Shown here one piece after another: positions 8,887-18,482 of a DNA stretch of 64,000 nt. The DNA comes from Clostridia bacterium (GTDB lineage: Bacteria; Bacillota; Clostridia; Oscillospirales; Acutalibacteraceae). The position numbers were made by a program, and so were the translations under genes. Location of the stretch: the NCBI GenBank assembly GCA_017403065.1, contig JAFQOT010000011.1:1-64000 (forward strand). Direction: 5' to 3'. A model generated the notes under the pieces. That model was given only the letters and a program-made list of their open reading frames with translations, was not told where the DNA came from and did no database searches. Positions within the stretch are counted from its first letter, which is position 1; each line of letters begins with the position of its first letter.

Positions 8887-9789
8887 ATGAATTATAAAGC
8901 TTTTGAGGAATTTTGCAAGAATAATAAAATAGAATATTGCAAGAACGAGCCGATGAAGCATCATACAAGCTTTAAAATCGGGGGAAATGCGGACTTTTTG
9001 GTAAAAGTAGCTTCCTTAAATGAGTTAAAAGCTGTATTAAAAGAAATTGTAAAGCTTAATATTTCTTATTTTATTTTAGGCAAAGGCTCTAATCTTTTAG
9101 TTTCTGACAAGGGAATAGAGGGTGTGGTAATAAGCCTTTTGGAAATGAATGAGATTTCGGTTTCAGAGGATACAATAACCGCTTTTGCGGGGGCATCCTT
9201 GGCGGCTGTTTGTAATGCGGCATTAGAAAACTGCCTTGAGGGCTTGGAGTTTGCATACGGAATACCAGGTAGTGTTGGCGGAGCACTGTATATGAATGCA
9301 GGGGCGTATGGCGGCGAGATGTCACAGGTGGTTACAAAAGCCGAATATATAACACCTGATGGCAAAACCGCAAGTATTGCTTTGAAGGATATGCATTTAG
9401 GCTATCGCACCAGTATATTCAAGAATACAGATAAAATAATAACCTGTGTTACCTTTAAGCTTAAAAAGGGCAAGGAAGCTGAAATAAAGGCTAAGATGGA
9501 TGATTATATAACCAGACGTCGAAGCAAGCAGCCCCTTGAATATCCAAGCGCAGGCAGTACATTTAAGAGACCTGAGGGTTATTTTGCAGGCGCGTTGATA
9601 GAAGAAAATAATTTAAAAGGCAAGGCTGTGGGTGGCGCTATGGTTAGCCAAAAGCACGCAGGATTTGTAATAAATTATAATAACGCTTGCTGTAGCGATG
9701 TTATGGAGTTAATAGATTACATTAAGAAAACTGTTTTAGAAAATAACGGCGTACAGCTTGAGTGTGAGGTTATTTTTGTAGGAAGGTGA
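8887..9789 (+). CDS. murB: UDP-N-acetylenolpyruvoylglucosamine reductase
   Basis: A 300-residue FAD-dependent enzyme that reduces UDP-GlcNAc-enolpyruvate to UDP-MurNAc, the second committed step of peptidoglycan synthesis. The FAD-binding GKGSNLLVSD segment, the GIPGSVGGALYMNAGAYGGE segment and the catalytic-serine region AGSTFKRP are clear, as is the C-terminal glutamate. An upstream in-frame GTG (8881) is less likely than the ATG at 8887, which has AAAGG seven bases before it. It overlaps the rapZ region. Confidence 0.95.
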   Translation: MNYKAFEEFCKNNKIEYCKNEPMKHHTSFKIGGNADFLVKVASLNELKAVLKEIVKLNISYFILGKGSNLLVSDKGIEGVVISLLEMNEISVSEDTITAFAGASLAAVCNAALENCLEGLEFAYGIPGSVGGALYMNAGAYGGEMSQVVTKAEYITPDGKTASIALKDMHLGYRTSIFKNTDKIITCVTFKLKKGKEAEIKAKMDDYITRRRSKQPLEYPSAGSTFKRPEGYFAGALIEENNLKGKAVGGAMVSQKHAGFVINYNNACCSDVMELIDYIKKTVLENNGVQLECEVIFVGR

Positions 9790-9794
9790 GAAAA

Positions 9795-10649
9795 GTGGAG
9801 CTGCTTATTGTTACGGGAATGTCGGGAGCAGGCAAATCACAGGCGGCAAATGCCCTTGAGGATATGGGATTTTACTGTGTGGATAATGTACCCCCTGAAA
9901 TCATTCCATCATTTATTGAGCTTTCCTTTAAAAATAACTCTTTAAATAAATTGGCTATTGTTACCGATGCCAGAGGCGGCGACTTGTTCGGCAGTATAAG
10001 CGAAGTTTTAAATGATTTAAAAAAGCGACAAATAGAATATAAGATTTTGTTTTTAGATGCAAAGGACGATGTTTTAATCAGTCGCTATAAGGAAAACAGG
10101 CGTAAGCATCCTGTGTCTGAGGGGGATGCTTCTATATCTGATTCGGTTAAAAAAGAGCGGTCTGTTCTTAGCAAAATACGCTCTCAGGCCGACTATGTAA
10201 TAGATACCAGCTACATTTCTATAGCTCAGTTAAAGGTAAAGCTTTCAAATATATTTTTAGGAAATTTCAGCGACATTTTGAAAATTCAATGCAAATCCTT
10301 TGGCTTTAAATACGGGTCTGATACCGAAGCAGATTTGGTAATAGATGTAAGGTGTCTTCCAAATCCTTTTTATGTTGAAGAATTAAAAAATCTGACAGGA
10401 ACAGATGAAAAAATCAAAAATTATGTTATGGACAGTCAAGAAAGCCATCAGTTTTTAGAAAAGCTTATAGGCTTTATAGATGTTTCAGTTCCGTTATATG
10501 CGAAAGAGGGTAAAAGCCAGTTAACCATCGCCTTTGGCTGTACGGGAGGAAAACACCGTTCTGTAACATTTGCAGAAATTATAGGTAACTACTTAAAAGA
10601 AAAAAATTATAATTGCTCTATTGTTCATCGTGATATATTAAAGAGGTAA
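9795..10649 (+). CDS. rapZ: RNase adapter / nucleotide-binding protein RapZ (YvcJ)
   Basis: A 284-residue P-loop protein. GMSGAGKS lies near the start, VDNVPPE follows, and the C-terminal domain has GCTGGKHRSV, typical of RapZ/YvcJ. In E. coli it controls glmS expression; in Firmicutes it is linked to nucleotide-metabolite binding and competence. An in-frame GTG at 9786 overlaps the murB stop, but the AGGTGA at 9784-9789 fits the GTG at 9795. It is followed by whiA after 4 bases, a conserved pair. Confidence 0.93.
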   Translation: MELLIVTGMSGAGKSQAANALEDMGFYCVDNVPPEIIPSFIELSFKNNSLNKLAIVTDARGGDLFGSISEVLNDLKKRQIEYKILFLDAKDDVLISRYKENRRKHPVSEGDASISDSVKKERSVLSKIRSQADYVIDTSYISIAQLKVKLSNIFLGNFSDILKIQCKSFGFKYGSDTEADLVIDVRCLPNPFYVEELKNLTGTDEKIKNYVMDSQESHQFLEKLIGFIDVSVPLYAKEGKSQLTIAFGCTGGKHRSVTFAEIIGNYLKEKNYNCSIVHRDILKR

Positions 10650-10653
10650 AATT

Positions 10654-11547
10654 ATGTCTTTTTGTTCACAGGTAAAGGATGAGCTATTGTCTTTAAGACT
10701 GTCAGGCTGCTGCAGACCATCGTTGGCGTATGGATTTATGTTGTTTGGCAGGTCTTTTTCTATAAAGAGAATAGTTTTGCAAACAGGAAATGAGAATGTA
10801 GCCAAGGGCTATTGCGATGCTGTATTTTCAGGCTTTAAGGTACGACCCGAAATCAGCTGTGGCGGTACGTTACGTCCAACCTATAAAGCAGAAATAAAAT
10901 CCGAAGCCGACAGGCTTAAAATTTTAGCCAGCCTTGATTTTGGCATAGGTGAAGACTCAATAAATAACGAGCTTTTTATAAGGGACTGTTGTGTAAGCGC
11001 CTTTGTAAGAGGAGCATTTTTAGCTTGCGGCAACATAAATGACCCTGAGAAAGAATACCGTTTGGAATTTTTGGTCAAAAGCGAAAATATAGCTCAAGGA
11101 TTAAGCGATATTCTTTTTAAAAACGGTATAAATATGAAGAAAACACTTCGTAACAAGGTGACTGTTTTATATACAAAGGAAAGTGCTGCTATTGAGGATT
11201 TACTCACCTTTATGGGAGCGGGTCACGTTACCCTTGATATTATAGACACTAAAATTATGAAAAGCGTTAAAAATAATATTAACAGGGCAAGAAATTGCGA
11301 CAACGCAAATATTTCTCGAACTGTGGAGGCATCTATAAAACAAAGAACAGCTATTGAATATTTGGAAAAGGCGGACAGGCTATACAGTCTTCCTCAAGAG
11401 CTTTTAGACGCCGCATTACTGAGAAAAAATAATCCCCAGGCTACATTAAAGGAATTGTGTAGAATTTCTTCTGCACCACTTACGGTTTCGGGGCTTAATC
11501 ATAGACTGGCAAAAATTGTTTCCATTTATGAAGAGATGAATAAATAA
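10654..11547 (+). CDS. whiA: DNA-binding protein WhiA
   Basis: A 297-residue protein with two N-terminal LAGLIDADG-type subdomains and a C-terminal helix-turn-helix near residues 240-290 (LRKNNPQATLKELC). In Streptomyces it controls sporulation. In Firmicutes it affects division and chromosome segregation and is not restricted to spore formers. The CCRPSLAYGFMLFGRSFS segment near the N terminus is typical. It sits in the usual rapZ-whiA order, directly upstream of dnaE. Confidence 0.94.
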   Translation: MSFCSQVKDELLSLRLSGCCRPSLAYGFMLFGRSFSIKRIVLQTGNENVAKGYCDAVFSGFKVRPEISCGGTLRPTYKAEIKSEADRLKILASLDFGIGEDSINNELFIRDCCVSAFVRGAFLACGNINDPEKEYRLEFLVKSENIAQGLSDILFKNGINMKKTLRNKVTVLYTKESAAIEDLLTFMGAGHVTLDIIDTKIMKSVKNNINRARNCDNANISRTVEASIKQRTAIEYLEKADRLYSLPQELLDAALLRKNNPQATLKELCRISSAPLTVSGLNHRLAKIVSIYEEMNK

Positions 11548-11575
11548 TAAAGGTTAAAAAAGGGAGGGTTGGATT

Positions 11576-14500
11576 ATGGATTTTGCTCATTTGCACGTTC
11601 ATACTGAATACAGTCTTTTAGACGGCTGCTGCAGAATAAAAAAGCTTATAGATAAAGCGGCGCAATTAGGACAGAAAAGTATTGCCATAACCGACCACGG
11701 CGTAATGTACGGGTGCATAGATTTTTATAAATATGCTGTCCAGAAAGGCGTTAAGCCAATAATTGGCTGCGAGGTGTACGTTGCCCCCAAAAGCCGATTT
11801 GAAAAACAAAAAACAACGGGTGGCTCATATAATCATCTGGTTTTGCTTTGTGAAAATTACGAGGGCTATCAGAATTTAATCAAGCTGGTATCTCTTGGTT
11901 TTACAGAGGGATTTTATTCCAAGCCCCGAATAGATCGCGAGCTACTTGAAAAATATCATAACGGTCTTATTGCCCTTTCAGCCTGTCTTGCAGGTGAAAT
12001 ACCAAAACAAATATTAAATGGTGATTATGAAAAAGCCAAGGAAACCGCCCTGTGGTATAAAAACACATTTGGTGAAAATAATTACTTTTTAGAAATTCAG
12101 GACCACCAAATTAGAGAGCAGAAGTTAGTTAATCCCCAGTTGATAAGACTTTCAAGGGAAACGGGAATCGGTTTGGTGGCTACAAACGATGTTCATTATA
12201 TTGAAAAAAACGACCAGCAAATGCATAAGGTTTTGCTTTGTATTCAGACAGGAAGCCGTATCAGCGATGAAAACGCTTTAGAATTCAAGACCGACGAATT
12301 TTATCTAAAATCATACGATGAAATGGCTGAGTTGTTTTCATCTACTCCTGAGGCTTTAGAAAATACTGTAAAAATAGCGCAAAGATGTAATTTAGAATTT
12401 GAATTTGGAAAAATAAAGCTTCCCAAATTTGATATAGGGGATATAGACCATTTTGAGTATTTAAAGCAAAAAAGCTTAGTCGGGATCAAGAAAATATATG
12501 GCGAAAACCCGTCAAAAGAGGTTATGGACAGGCTTTCTTATGAGCTTTCTGTTATAAACCAGATGGGTTATGTAGATTATTTTTTGATTGTGGCGGATTT
12601 CGTCAATTATGCTAAAACAAACGGTATTCCCGTGGGCTTGGGCAGAGGCTCAGGCGCGGCAAGTCTTGTTGCCTACAGCATAGGTATTACAGGAATAGAT
12701 CCTATAAAATACAACCTTTTCTTTGAACGCTTTTTAAATCCTGAACGTGTTTCAATGCCCGATTTTGACATTGATTTTTGTTTTATTAACAGACAAAAGG
12801 TAATTGATTATGTAATTAAAAAATATGGCTCTGACCGTGTTTCTCAAATAATTACATTTGGTACAATGGCGGCAAGAGCGGCTATCCGTGATGTAGGCAG
12901 AGCTATGGATTATCCTTACGCTTTATGCGATAAAATAGCTAAGCTTATACCCCAGTCTGTAGGTATGACTATTGAAAGAGCGTTACAGTCAAATGGCGAG
13001 CTTAAGACCTTATACGAAAACGATTCGCAGGTTAAAAGCCTGATTGATATGTCGATTAAGCTTGAGGGAATGCCAAGACACGCTTCGACTCATGCGGCAG
13101 GTGTTGTTATTTCAGATAAGCCTGTTGCAGAATATGTTCCCTTAGCGGTTAATGATGATGTTGTTGTAACACAGTATACAATGACAGGTCTTGAGGAATT
13201 AGGTCTTTTAAAGATGGACTTTTTAGGGCTTAGAAACCTGACTGTAATAGAGGATGCTCAAAATTTCATCAGAATAAATAATCCTGAATTTGATATAGAA
13301 AAAATTCCTCTTGACGATAAAGACACATATAATATGATGGGAAAGGGATTAACCGATGGGGTGTTCCAGTTCGAGTCTGACGGGATGAAAAATGTGCTCA
13401 GGCAGTTTGGCCCTGAAAGCATAGAAGATTTAACAGCGATTTTATCCCTGTACAGACCAGGACCTATGGATTCTATTCCTAAATATATTCATAACCGCCA
13501 TAACCCACAGGATATAAAATATGATACACCAAGGCTTAAAAATATACTGGATGTTACCTACGGATGTATTGTATATCAGGAACAGGTAATGGAGGTTTTT
13601 CGCGAGCTTGCAGGCTATTCATTCGGCAGAGCAGATATAGTAAGACGCGCGATGGCTAAGAAAAAGCACGAGGTTATGCGCCGCGAAAAAGAATTTTTCA
13701 TTAACGGCGAAAGGGACGAAAATGGGAATATAATCTGCGAGGGTGCATTGGCAAGAGGAGTACCTAAAGAAGTGGCTGAAAAAATATTTGAAGATATGTC
13801 AAGCTTTAGCTCCTATGCCTTTAACAAAGCTCATGCAGCGGCATATTCCTTTGTGGCATACAGAACTGCCTATTTAAAATGCCATTACCCTGCAGAGTAT
13901 TTTTCTGCATTGATGACAAGTATGATGGATAACGCCTCTAAATTAAGCCTTTATGCCGCTGAAGCTAAGCGAATGGGTATAAAGGTTTTAGGTCCTCACG
14001 TAAATAAAAGTGAGGCGGGCTTTATACCTGACCAAAACAGTATACGTTTCGGACTTGCCGCTATTAAGAATTTAGGGGTAGGATTGATTGATAGGCTTAT
14101 AAAGGAACGTAAGTCAAACGGGGAATATACCTCTATGTATGATTTTTGTTTTAGAAATCATTCCCGTGAATTCAACCGTAAGGCATTAGAGGGTTTAATT
14201 AAAAGTGGCGCTTTAGATAGCCATAGCGAAAACCGACGTCAAATGCTTTATAATATTGAGGGCACGCTTGCGGCAGTAGAAAATGAAGTTAGATTTTCCT
14301 CTCAGGGACAGCTTAATTTATTTGAAGAAATGGGCGCCCAAAAGGGCTTTGAGCCTGAAAAAATCGACGAAATGGACGATATGGCAAAGCTTAATTTAGA
14401 AAAAGAGGTTATAGGAATTTATATTTCAGGTCACCCGATGAATAGGTATAAGGGTGTGGTTTCTTCTGCAGGATTTTCAAAGACGTCTGATATATTATCG

Positions 14501-15019
14501 GGAAAATTTAATGACGGCGATAAGATAACCCTTGCGGGAATTATAAATAATCTTAAGGTAAGACAGCTTAAAAATAATAAGCTTATGGCAACCGCTCAGA
14601 TAGAAGATGTTTACGGTTGTGTAAATGTTACAATTTTTGAATCGGCATATATCACATATAAAACACTTCTTACCGAATCGAAGCCTGTGGTAATAACAGG
14701 AAGAATTTCGGAAAGGGAGGACAGAGAAACCGAAATTGTTTGCTCTTTAGTGGCGGCAATACCTGAGCCAAGAGAAAAAAATTCACAAAAAATACCGTCG
14801 GGGCTATATCTTAAGCTTGAAAGTATAAATTCGCCCGAATTTGAAAAAATAAAAGAGGTTTTAAGTAAAAATTCAGGCGATACGGCAGTTTATATTTACT
14901 GTATTGATACTAATAAGAAGCTTAAGGCTTCCCAAAATATGCAGATTAACCCTGCATCTGATGTTTTAGAATTGATTTCTGACATTTTAGGGGAAGATAA
15001 TGTAAAATTAGTAAAATAA
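11576..15019 (+). CDS. dnaE: DNA polymerase III alpha subunit (DnaE)
   Basis: A 1147-residue C-family polymerase. An N-terminal PHP domain (HLHVHTEYSLLDG from residue 5) is followed by the palm with PDFDIDF near 395-401, the tandem HhH region and an OB-fold near 985-1060. A clamp-binding motif QGQLNLF lies near residue 911. Low-GC Firmicutes also carry PolC; it is not in this window. The ribosome-binding site GGGAGG is strong. dnaE followed by pfkA is a common order in Clostridia and Bacilli. Confidence 0.97.
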   Translation: MDFAHLHVHTEYSLLDGCCRIKKLIDKAAQLGQKSIAITDHGVMYGCIDFYKYAVQKGVKPIIGCEVYVAPKSRFEKQKTTGGSYNHLVLLCENYEGYQNLIKLVSLGFTEGFYSKPRIDRELLEKYHNGLIALSACLAGEIPKQILNGDYEKAKETALWYKNTFGENNYFLEIQDHQIREQKLVNPQLIRLSRETGIGLVATNDVHYIEKNDQQMHKVLLCIQTGSRISDENALEFKTDEFYLKSYDEMAELFSSTPEALENTVKIAQRCNLEFEFGKIKLPKFDIGDIDHFEYLKQKSLVGIKKIYGENPSKEVMDRLSYELSVINQMGYVDYFLIVADFVNYAKTNGIPVGLGRGSGAASLVAYSIGITGIDPIKYNLFFERFLNPERVSMPDFDIDFCFINRQKVIDYVIKKYGSDRVSQIITFGTMAARAAIRDVGRAMDYPYALCDKIAKLIPQSVGMTIERALQSNGELKTLYENDSQVKSLIDMSIKLEGMPRHASTHAAGVVISDKPVAEYVPLAVNDDVVVTQYTMTGLEELGLLKMDFLGLRNLTVIEDAQNFIRINNPEFDIEKIPLDDKDTYNMMGKGLTDGVFQFESDGMKNVLRQFGPESIEDLTAILSLYRPGPMDSIPKYIHNRHNPQDIKYDTPRLKNILDVTYGCIVYQEQVMEVFRELAGYSFGRADIVRRAMAKKKHEVMRREKEFFINGERDENGNIICEGALARGVPKEVAEKIFEDMSSFSSYAFNKAHAAAYSFVAYRTAYLKCHYPAEYFSALMTSMMDNASKLSLYAAEAKRMGIKVLGPHVNKSEAGFIPDQNSIRFGLAAIKNLGVGLIDRLIKERKSNGEYTSMYDFCFRNHSREFNRKALEGLIKSGALDSHSENRRQMLYNIEGTLAAVENEVRFSSQGQLNLFEEMGAQKGFEPEKIDEMDDMAKLNLEKEVIGIYISGHPMNRYKGVVSSAGFSKTSDILSGKFNDGDKITLAGIINNLKVRQLKNNKLMATAQIEDVYGCVNVTIFESAYITYKTLLTESKPVVITGRISEREDRETEIVCSLVAAIPEPREKNSQKIPSGLYLKLESINSPEFEKIKEVLSKNSGDTAVYIYCIDTNKKLKASQNMQINPASDVLELISDILGEDNVKLVK

Positions 15020-15022
15020 TTG

Positions 15023-15068
15023 TTGAAAAATGACAAACAAAGGTTTATACTAATTATCGTTTGATAAT
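15023..15068 (+). promoter_or_regulatory. pfkA promoter with a downstream inverted repeat
   Basis: TTGAAA (15023-15028) and TATACT (15046-15051) are separated by 17 bases. Just after the -10 lies the inverted repeat ATTATC-GTTT-GATAAT (15053-15068), at the likely transcription start. It could be an operator or a 5' hairpin. Confidence 0.65.
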
Positions 15069-15081
15069 AGGAGATGAGTAA

Positions 15082-16041
15082 ATGAAAACAATAGGAGTAT
15101 TAACAAGCGGAGGCGACGCTCCCGGAATGAACGCGGCTGTGCGTTCAGTTGTCAGAACAGCTATTGCTCTTGGTATGGAGGTTAAGGGCATCAACCGTGG
15201 TTATAACGGTCTTATTGATGATGATATTTTTGATTTGGATATTCGTTCTGTTTCTGATATTATTCACAGAGGCGGTACAGTTCTTTATACTGCAAGAAGC
15301 CCGCGCTTTAAAACTAAAGAGGGTGTAAATCTTGCGGTTGAAAACTGCAAAAAGCACGGAATTGAGGGTATCGTCGTAATAGGAGGCGATGGCTCTTTCA
15401 GAGGCGCTCAGGAATTATCACTGTGCGGAATTCCTTGTGTAGGAATACCCGGAACTATTGACAATGATATTGCATGTACCGAATATACAATAGGCTTTGA
15501 TACTGCTATGAATACTGCTATGGAAATGGTTGACAGACTTCGTGATACATCACAGTCACACGACCGTTGCAGCGTAGTTGAGGTTATGGGACGTCACGCA
15601 GGCTATTTAGCTCTGCAGTGCGGTATAGCAGTTGGCGCTACCGCAATATTAGTTCCTGAGGTTGAAACAAAAATGGACGATGTGATTGATAAAATCAAGA
15701 AATCTCAGACTACTAATAAAAAGCATTTTATTATAATCGTTGCCGAGGGCGTAGGCGATGTAGAGGGTATTGCTAAAATAATCGAGTTTGCTACAGGAAT
15801 TGAAACCAGAGCAACTATTTTAGGCCACGTACAGCGAGGCGGTCGACCTACTGTTCGCGACCGTGTTTATGCAACCCGTTTTGGTTATGCCGCTGTACAG
15901 CTTTTAAATAAAGGAATTGGTAACCGTGTTGTTGGTATGTCTCACGGTCATATAAAGGATTATGATATTTACGAGGCTTTGAATATGAAAAAGCCCTTTG
16001 ATATGGAAATGTTTGAGGTTGCTAACATAACTTCTATTTAA
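15082..16041 (+). CDS. pfkA: ATP-dependent 6-phosphofructokinase
   Basis: A 319-residue PfkA, phosphorylating fructose 6-phosphate. GGDAPGMNA (residues 10-18), the GGDGSFRGA ATP site, the catalytic GTIDNDI and MGRHAG (sugar binding) are intact. GGDGS rather than GGDDS indicates ATP rather than pyrophosphate as donor. The length is that of the bacterial allosteric enzyme. It has its own promoter and terminator, so it can be expressed apart from dnaE. Confidence 0.97.
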   Translation: MKTIGVLTSGGDAPGMNAAVRSVVRTAIALGMEVKGINRGYNGLIDDDIFDLDIRSVSDIIHRGGTVLYTARSPRFKTKEGVNLAVENCKKHGIEGIVVIGGDGSFRGAQELSLCGIPCVGIPGTIDNDIACTEYTIGFDTAMNTAMEMVDRLRDTSQSHDRCSVVEVMGRHAGYLALQCGIAVGATAILVPEVETKMDDVIDKIKKSQTTNKKHFIIIVAEGVGDVEGIAKIIEFATGIETRATILGHVQRGGRPTVRDRVYATRFGYAAVQLLNKGIGNRVVGMSHGHIKDYDIYEALNMKKPFDMEMFEVANITSI

Positions 16042-16047
16042 AACTTT

Positions 16048-16076
16048 AAGGGGGTGGCAGCAGTCACCCCTTTTTT
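16048..16076 (+). terminator. pfkA terminator
   Basis: GGGGTG and CACCCC pair around the loop GCAGCAGT and are followed by TTTTTT. It lies 10 bases after the pfkA stop and just before the mnmA ribosome-binding site. Confidence 0.85.
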
Positions 16077-16087
16077 CAGGAGAAGGT

Positions 16088-17119
16088 ATGAAAGAAAAAA
16101 TACTTGTGGGTATGAGCGGCGGCGTAGATTCTTCATCTGCGGCGTTGGTGCTTAAAAATGCAGGATATGATATTTCAGGCGTAACTCTTGTTTTATGCCA
16201 AGGTGATAATGAGAGTAATATAAGGGATGCCAAAGCTGTTTGTGATAAAATGGGCATTTCACATTTTACCTTTGATTTTACAGATAAATTTTCTAAGTAT
16301 GTCATTTCTGATTTTCTAAATGAATATATAGACGGGCGTACTCCAAACCCTTGTATTGTATGTAATAAATATATTAAATTCGGCGCTATGCTTGATAAGG
16401 CTTTGGAATCAGGTTTTGATAAAATCGCCACAGGACATTATGCAAGGGTGAAGGAGGAAAACGGCAGGTTTATGCTTTACCGCGGACAAGATAGGTCGAA
16501 GGACCAGTCTTATGTGCTTTATTCTCTCACTCAGAGACAATTATCCCATTTATTACTGCCTTTAGGCGATTTAAGTAAAGTTCAGGTAAGACAGCTTGCC
16601 GAAAATGCAGGCTTTGTTAATGCCGACAGGCCTGACAGTCAGGATATATGCTTTGTATCTGACGGGGATTATGCTTCCTTTATTGAAAAAACCTCGGGTT
16701 TTAAATCAGCCGAGGGTGAGTATATAGATTTGCAAGGTAATGTTTTAGGAAAGCATAAGGGTATAATTCATTATACCTTAGGGCAACGAAAGGGACTTGG
16801 AATAGCCCTTGGAAAGCACGCCTTTGTTATAGAAAAAAATCCCCAGACAAATCGGGTGGTTTTAGGTGACGAGGAGCATCTCTTTAAAAATCGGGTTTAT
16901 ACTACCGAAAATAATTTTATCCCCTTTGATGAATTAAAGGGTGATATGCGGGTTACGGCAAAGCTTCGTTATCGCCACACAGAACAGCCTGCCGTAATAA
17001 GCAGGTATAAAGAGGGCGTTATGATAGAGTTTGACCAGCCACAGAGAGCGCCGAGTCCGGGTCAGGCGGCAGTTTTTTATGATGGCGATATGGTAATCGG
17101 CGGCGGAAAAATTATATAG
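16088..17119 (+). CDS. mnmA: tRNA 2-thiouridine(34) synthase MnmA
   Basis: A 343-residue enzyme that thiolates U34 of Lys, Glu and Gln tRNAs. The PP-loop GMSGGVDSS is at residues 8-16. The two catalytic cysteines are in NPCIVC and SQDICF, and the C-terminal beta-barrel is present (GQRKGLG and APSPGQAAVFY). It ends shortly before a hairpin at 17131-17173 that overlaps the next gene's start. The sulfur donor desulfurase is not nearby. Confidence 0.95.
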   Translation: MKEKILVGMSGGVDSSSAALVLKNAGYDISGVTLVLCQGDNESNIRDAKAVCDKMGISHFTFDFTDKFSKYVISDFLNEYIDGRTPNPCIVCNKYIKFGAMLDKALESGFDKIATGHYARVKEENGRFMLYRGQDRSKDQSYVLYSLTQRQLSHLLLPLGDLSKVQVRQLAENAGFVNADRPDSQDICFVSDGDYASFIEKTSGFKSAEGEYIDLQGNVLGKHKGIIHYTLGQRKGLGIALGKHAFVIEKNPQTNRVVLGDEEHLFKNRVYTTENNFIPFDELKGDMRVTAKLRYRHTEQPAVISRYKEGVMIEFDQPQRAPSPGQAAVFYDGDMVIGGGKII

Positions 17120-17130
17120 AAATAAATAAC

Positions 17131-17177
17131 ACACCCCAAACATATTATTTTATATATAATGTGTTTGGAGTGTTTTG
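17131..17177 (+). terminator. mnmA terminator hairpin that includes the next gene's ribosome-binding site
   Basis: An 18-bp stem (131-148 with 156-173 of the 17 kb block, one mismatch and one wobble) is followed by TTTTG. The right arm contains GGAG at 17167-17170, the only ribosome-binding site for the TTG start at 17180. A possible -10 box TATAAT (17155-17160) also overlaps the loop and right arm. The element may both end mnmA and control dacF. Confidence 0.6.
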
Positions 17178-17179
17178 TT

Positions 17180-18394
17180 TTGAAAAGAATTATAGCCTTG
17201 GTTTTAAGTTTAAGTTTATGTTTCGGCTTTACGGCTTCGGCAGAGGAAATATCAAAAACCGTGTCGGCCGAGTGCGACATTTCTGATATTGATGTTCCTC
17301 TTTCTACAGAGGAAACCAACGCTTCTATAGGTCAAACATTGGATATAAAGGCGGAATCAATGATTTTGATGGAGCCTCATACCAAAGAAATTCTTTATGA
17401 AGCAAATTCAGATGAAAAATTGCCACCAGCCTCTATTACTAAGATAATGTCACTTTTACTTGTTATGGAGGCGATAGACCGCGGCGATATAACCCTTGAA
17501 ACCTCTGTTAGCGCCAGTGAGCATGCCTGTAGTATGGGCGGCTCGCAAATTTGGTTAGAGCCTGGAGAATGTATGACCGTAAATGAGCTTTTAAAGGCGA
17601 CGGTTATAGCCTCGGCAAATGATGCCTGTGTTGCCTTAGGCGAATTGATTTCAGGCAGTGAAGAGGGCTTTGTAGCTCTTATGAACGAAAGGGCTAAAGA
17701 GCTTGGTATGGCAAATACCACCTTTATGAATTGCACAGGTCTTGATGCACAAGGACACCTTACTACTGCTCACGATATTGCCATAATGTCTTCAGAGCTT
17801 ATAAAGCATAAGCTTATAAAGGATTATTCTACAGTTTGGATGGATAGCCTGCGCGACGGCAAGAGCGAGCTTGTTAATACGAACAAGTTAGTGCGTTTTT
17901 ACAAGGGTACCACAGGGCTTAAGACAGGAACTACAAGTATTGCAAAATACTGTCTTTCAGCTACTGCCGAAAGAAACGGCTTAGAGCTGGTTGCTGTTGT
18001 TATGGCAGGCCAAACAAGTCAGGACCGTTTTGAAGGGGCAAAAAAGCTTCTGGATTTTGGATTTGCTAATTATAATTTTACGACAATATCAGCTGATTTA
18101 AAGGAAAATAAGGTGGCGATTTCAAAGGGAGAGGAAAAAACTGTTCCCATTGAAGCTAAAGGAAATGTAAAGCTCTTGCTGGCTAAAAATTCAAAGGATA
18201 AAATCTCTCAGGCTTTGGAATGGAAAGAAAATATAACCGCCCCTATAAAAAAGGGGGATATAGTGGGCTATGTTAATGTTTATTCAGGAAAAAATCAAGT
18301 GGGCAGAATTGAAATTACCGCCGCCGATGATGTCAAAAAATTGGATTTTTGGTTAAGTTGCTGTAGAATTTTGAAATCTTTGTTTATATTATAA
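17180..18394 (+). CDS. dacF: D-alanyl-D-alanine carboxypeptidase (DacF/PBP5-like)
   Basis: A 404-residue S11-family serine peptidase that trims the terminal D-Ala of peptidoglycan stem peptides. A signal peptide ends at ASA (about residue 21). The active-site motifs are SITK (Ser85, Lys88), SAN (145-147) and KTG (248-250). A C-terminal amphipathic/hydrophobic tail can anchor it to the outer membrane face. The frame is open to an ATG at 17159, but that would give a poor signal peptide. TTG at 17180 has GGAG nine bases before it and gives MKRIIALVLS. Confidence 0.92.
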   Translation: MKRIIALVLSLSLCFGFTASAEEISKTVSAECDISDIDVPLSTEETNASIGQTLDIKAESMILMEPHTKEILYEANSDEKLPPASITKIMSLLLVMEAIDRGDITLETSVSASEHACSMGGSQIWLEPGECMTVNELLKATVIASANDACVALGELISGSEEGFVALMNERAKELGMANTTFMNCTGLDAQGHLTTAHDIAIMSSELIKHKLIKDYSTVWMDSLRDGKSELVNTNKLVRFYKGTTGLKTGTTSIAKYCLSATAERNGLELVAVVMAGQTSQDRFEGAKKLLDFGFANYNFTTISADLKENKVAISKGEEKTVPIEAKGNVKLLLAKNSKDKISQALEWKENITAPIKKGDIVGYVNVYSGKNQVGRIEITAADDVKKLDFWLSCCRILKSLFIL

Positions 18395-18424
18395 AAACTT
18401 TTAGTTAATATATAATAATTTATC

Positions 18425-18453
18425 TTGAAAATTTTATTATAATATTGTACAAT
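18425..18453 (+). promoter_or_regulatory. pgi promoter
   Basis: TTGAAA (18425-18430) and TACAAT (18448-18453) are separated by 17 bases, 29 bases before the pgi ATG. The strong GGAGG ribosome-binding site follows. Confidence 0.65.
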
Positions 18454-18482
18454 AAGGACAGAAGTTAATCGGAGGTCAAAAA

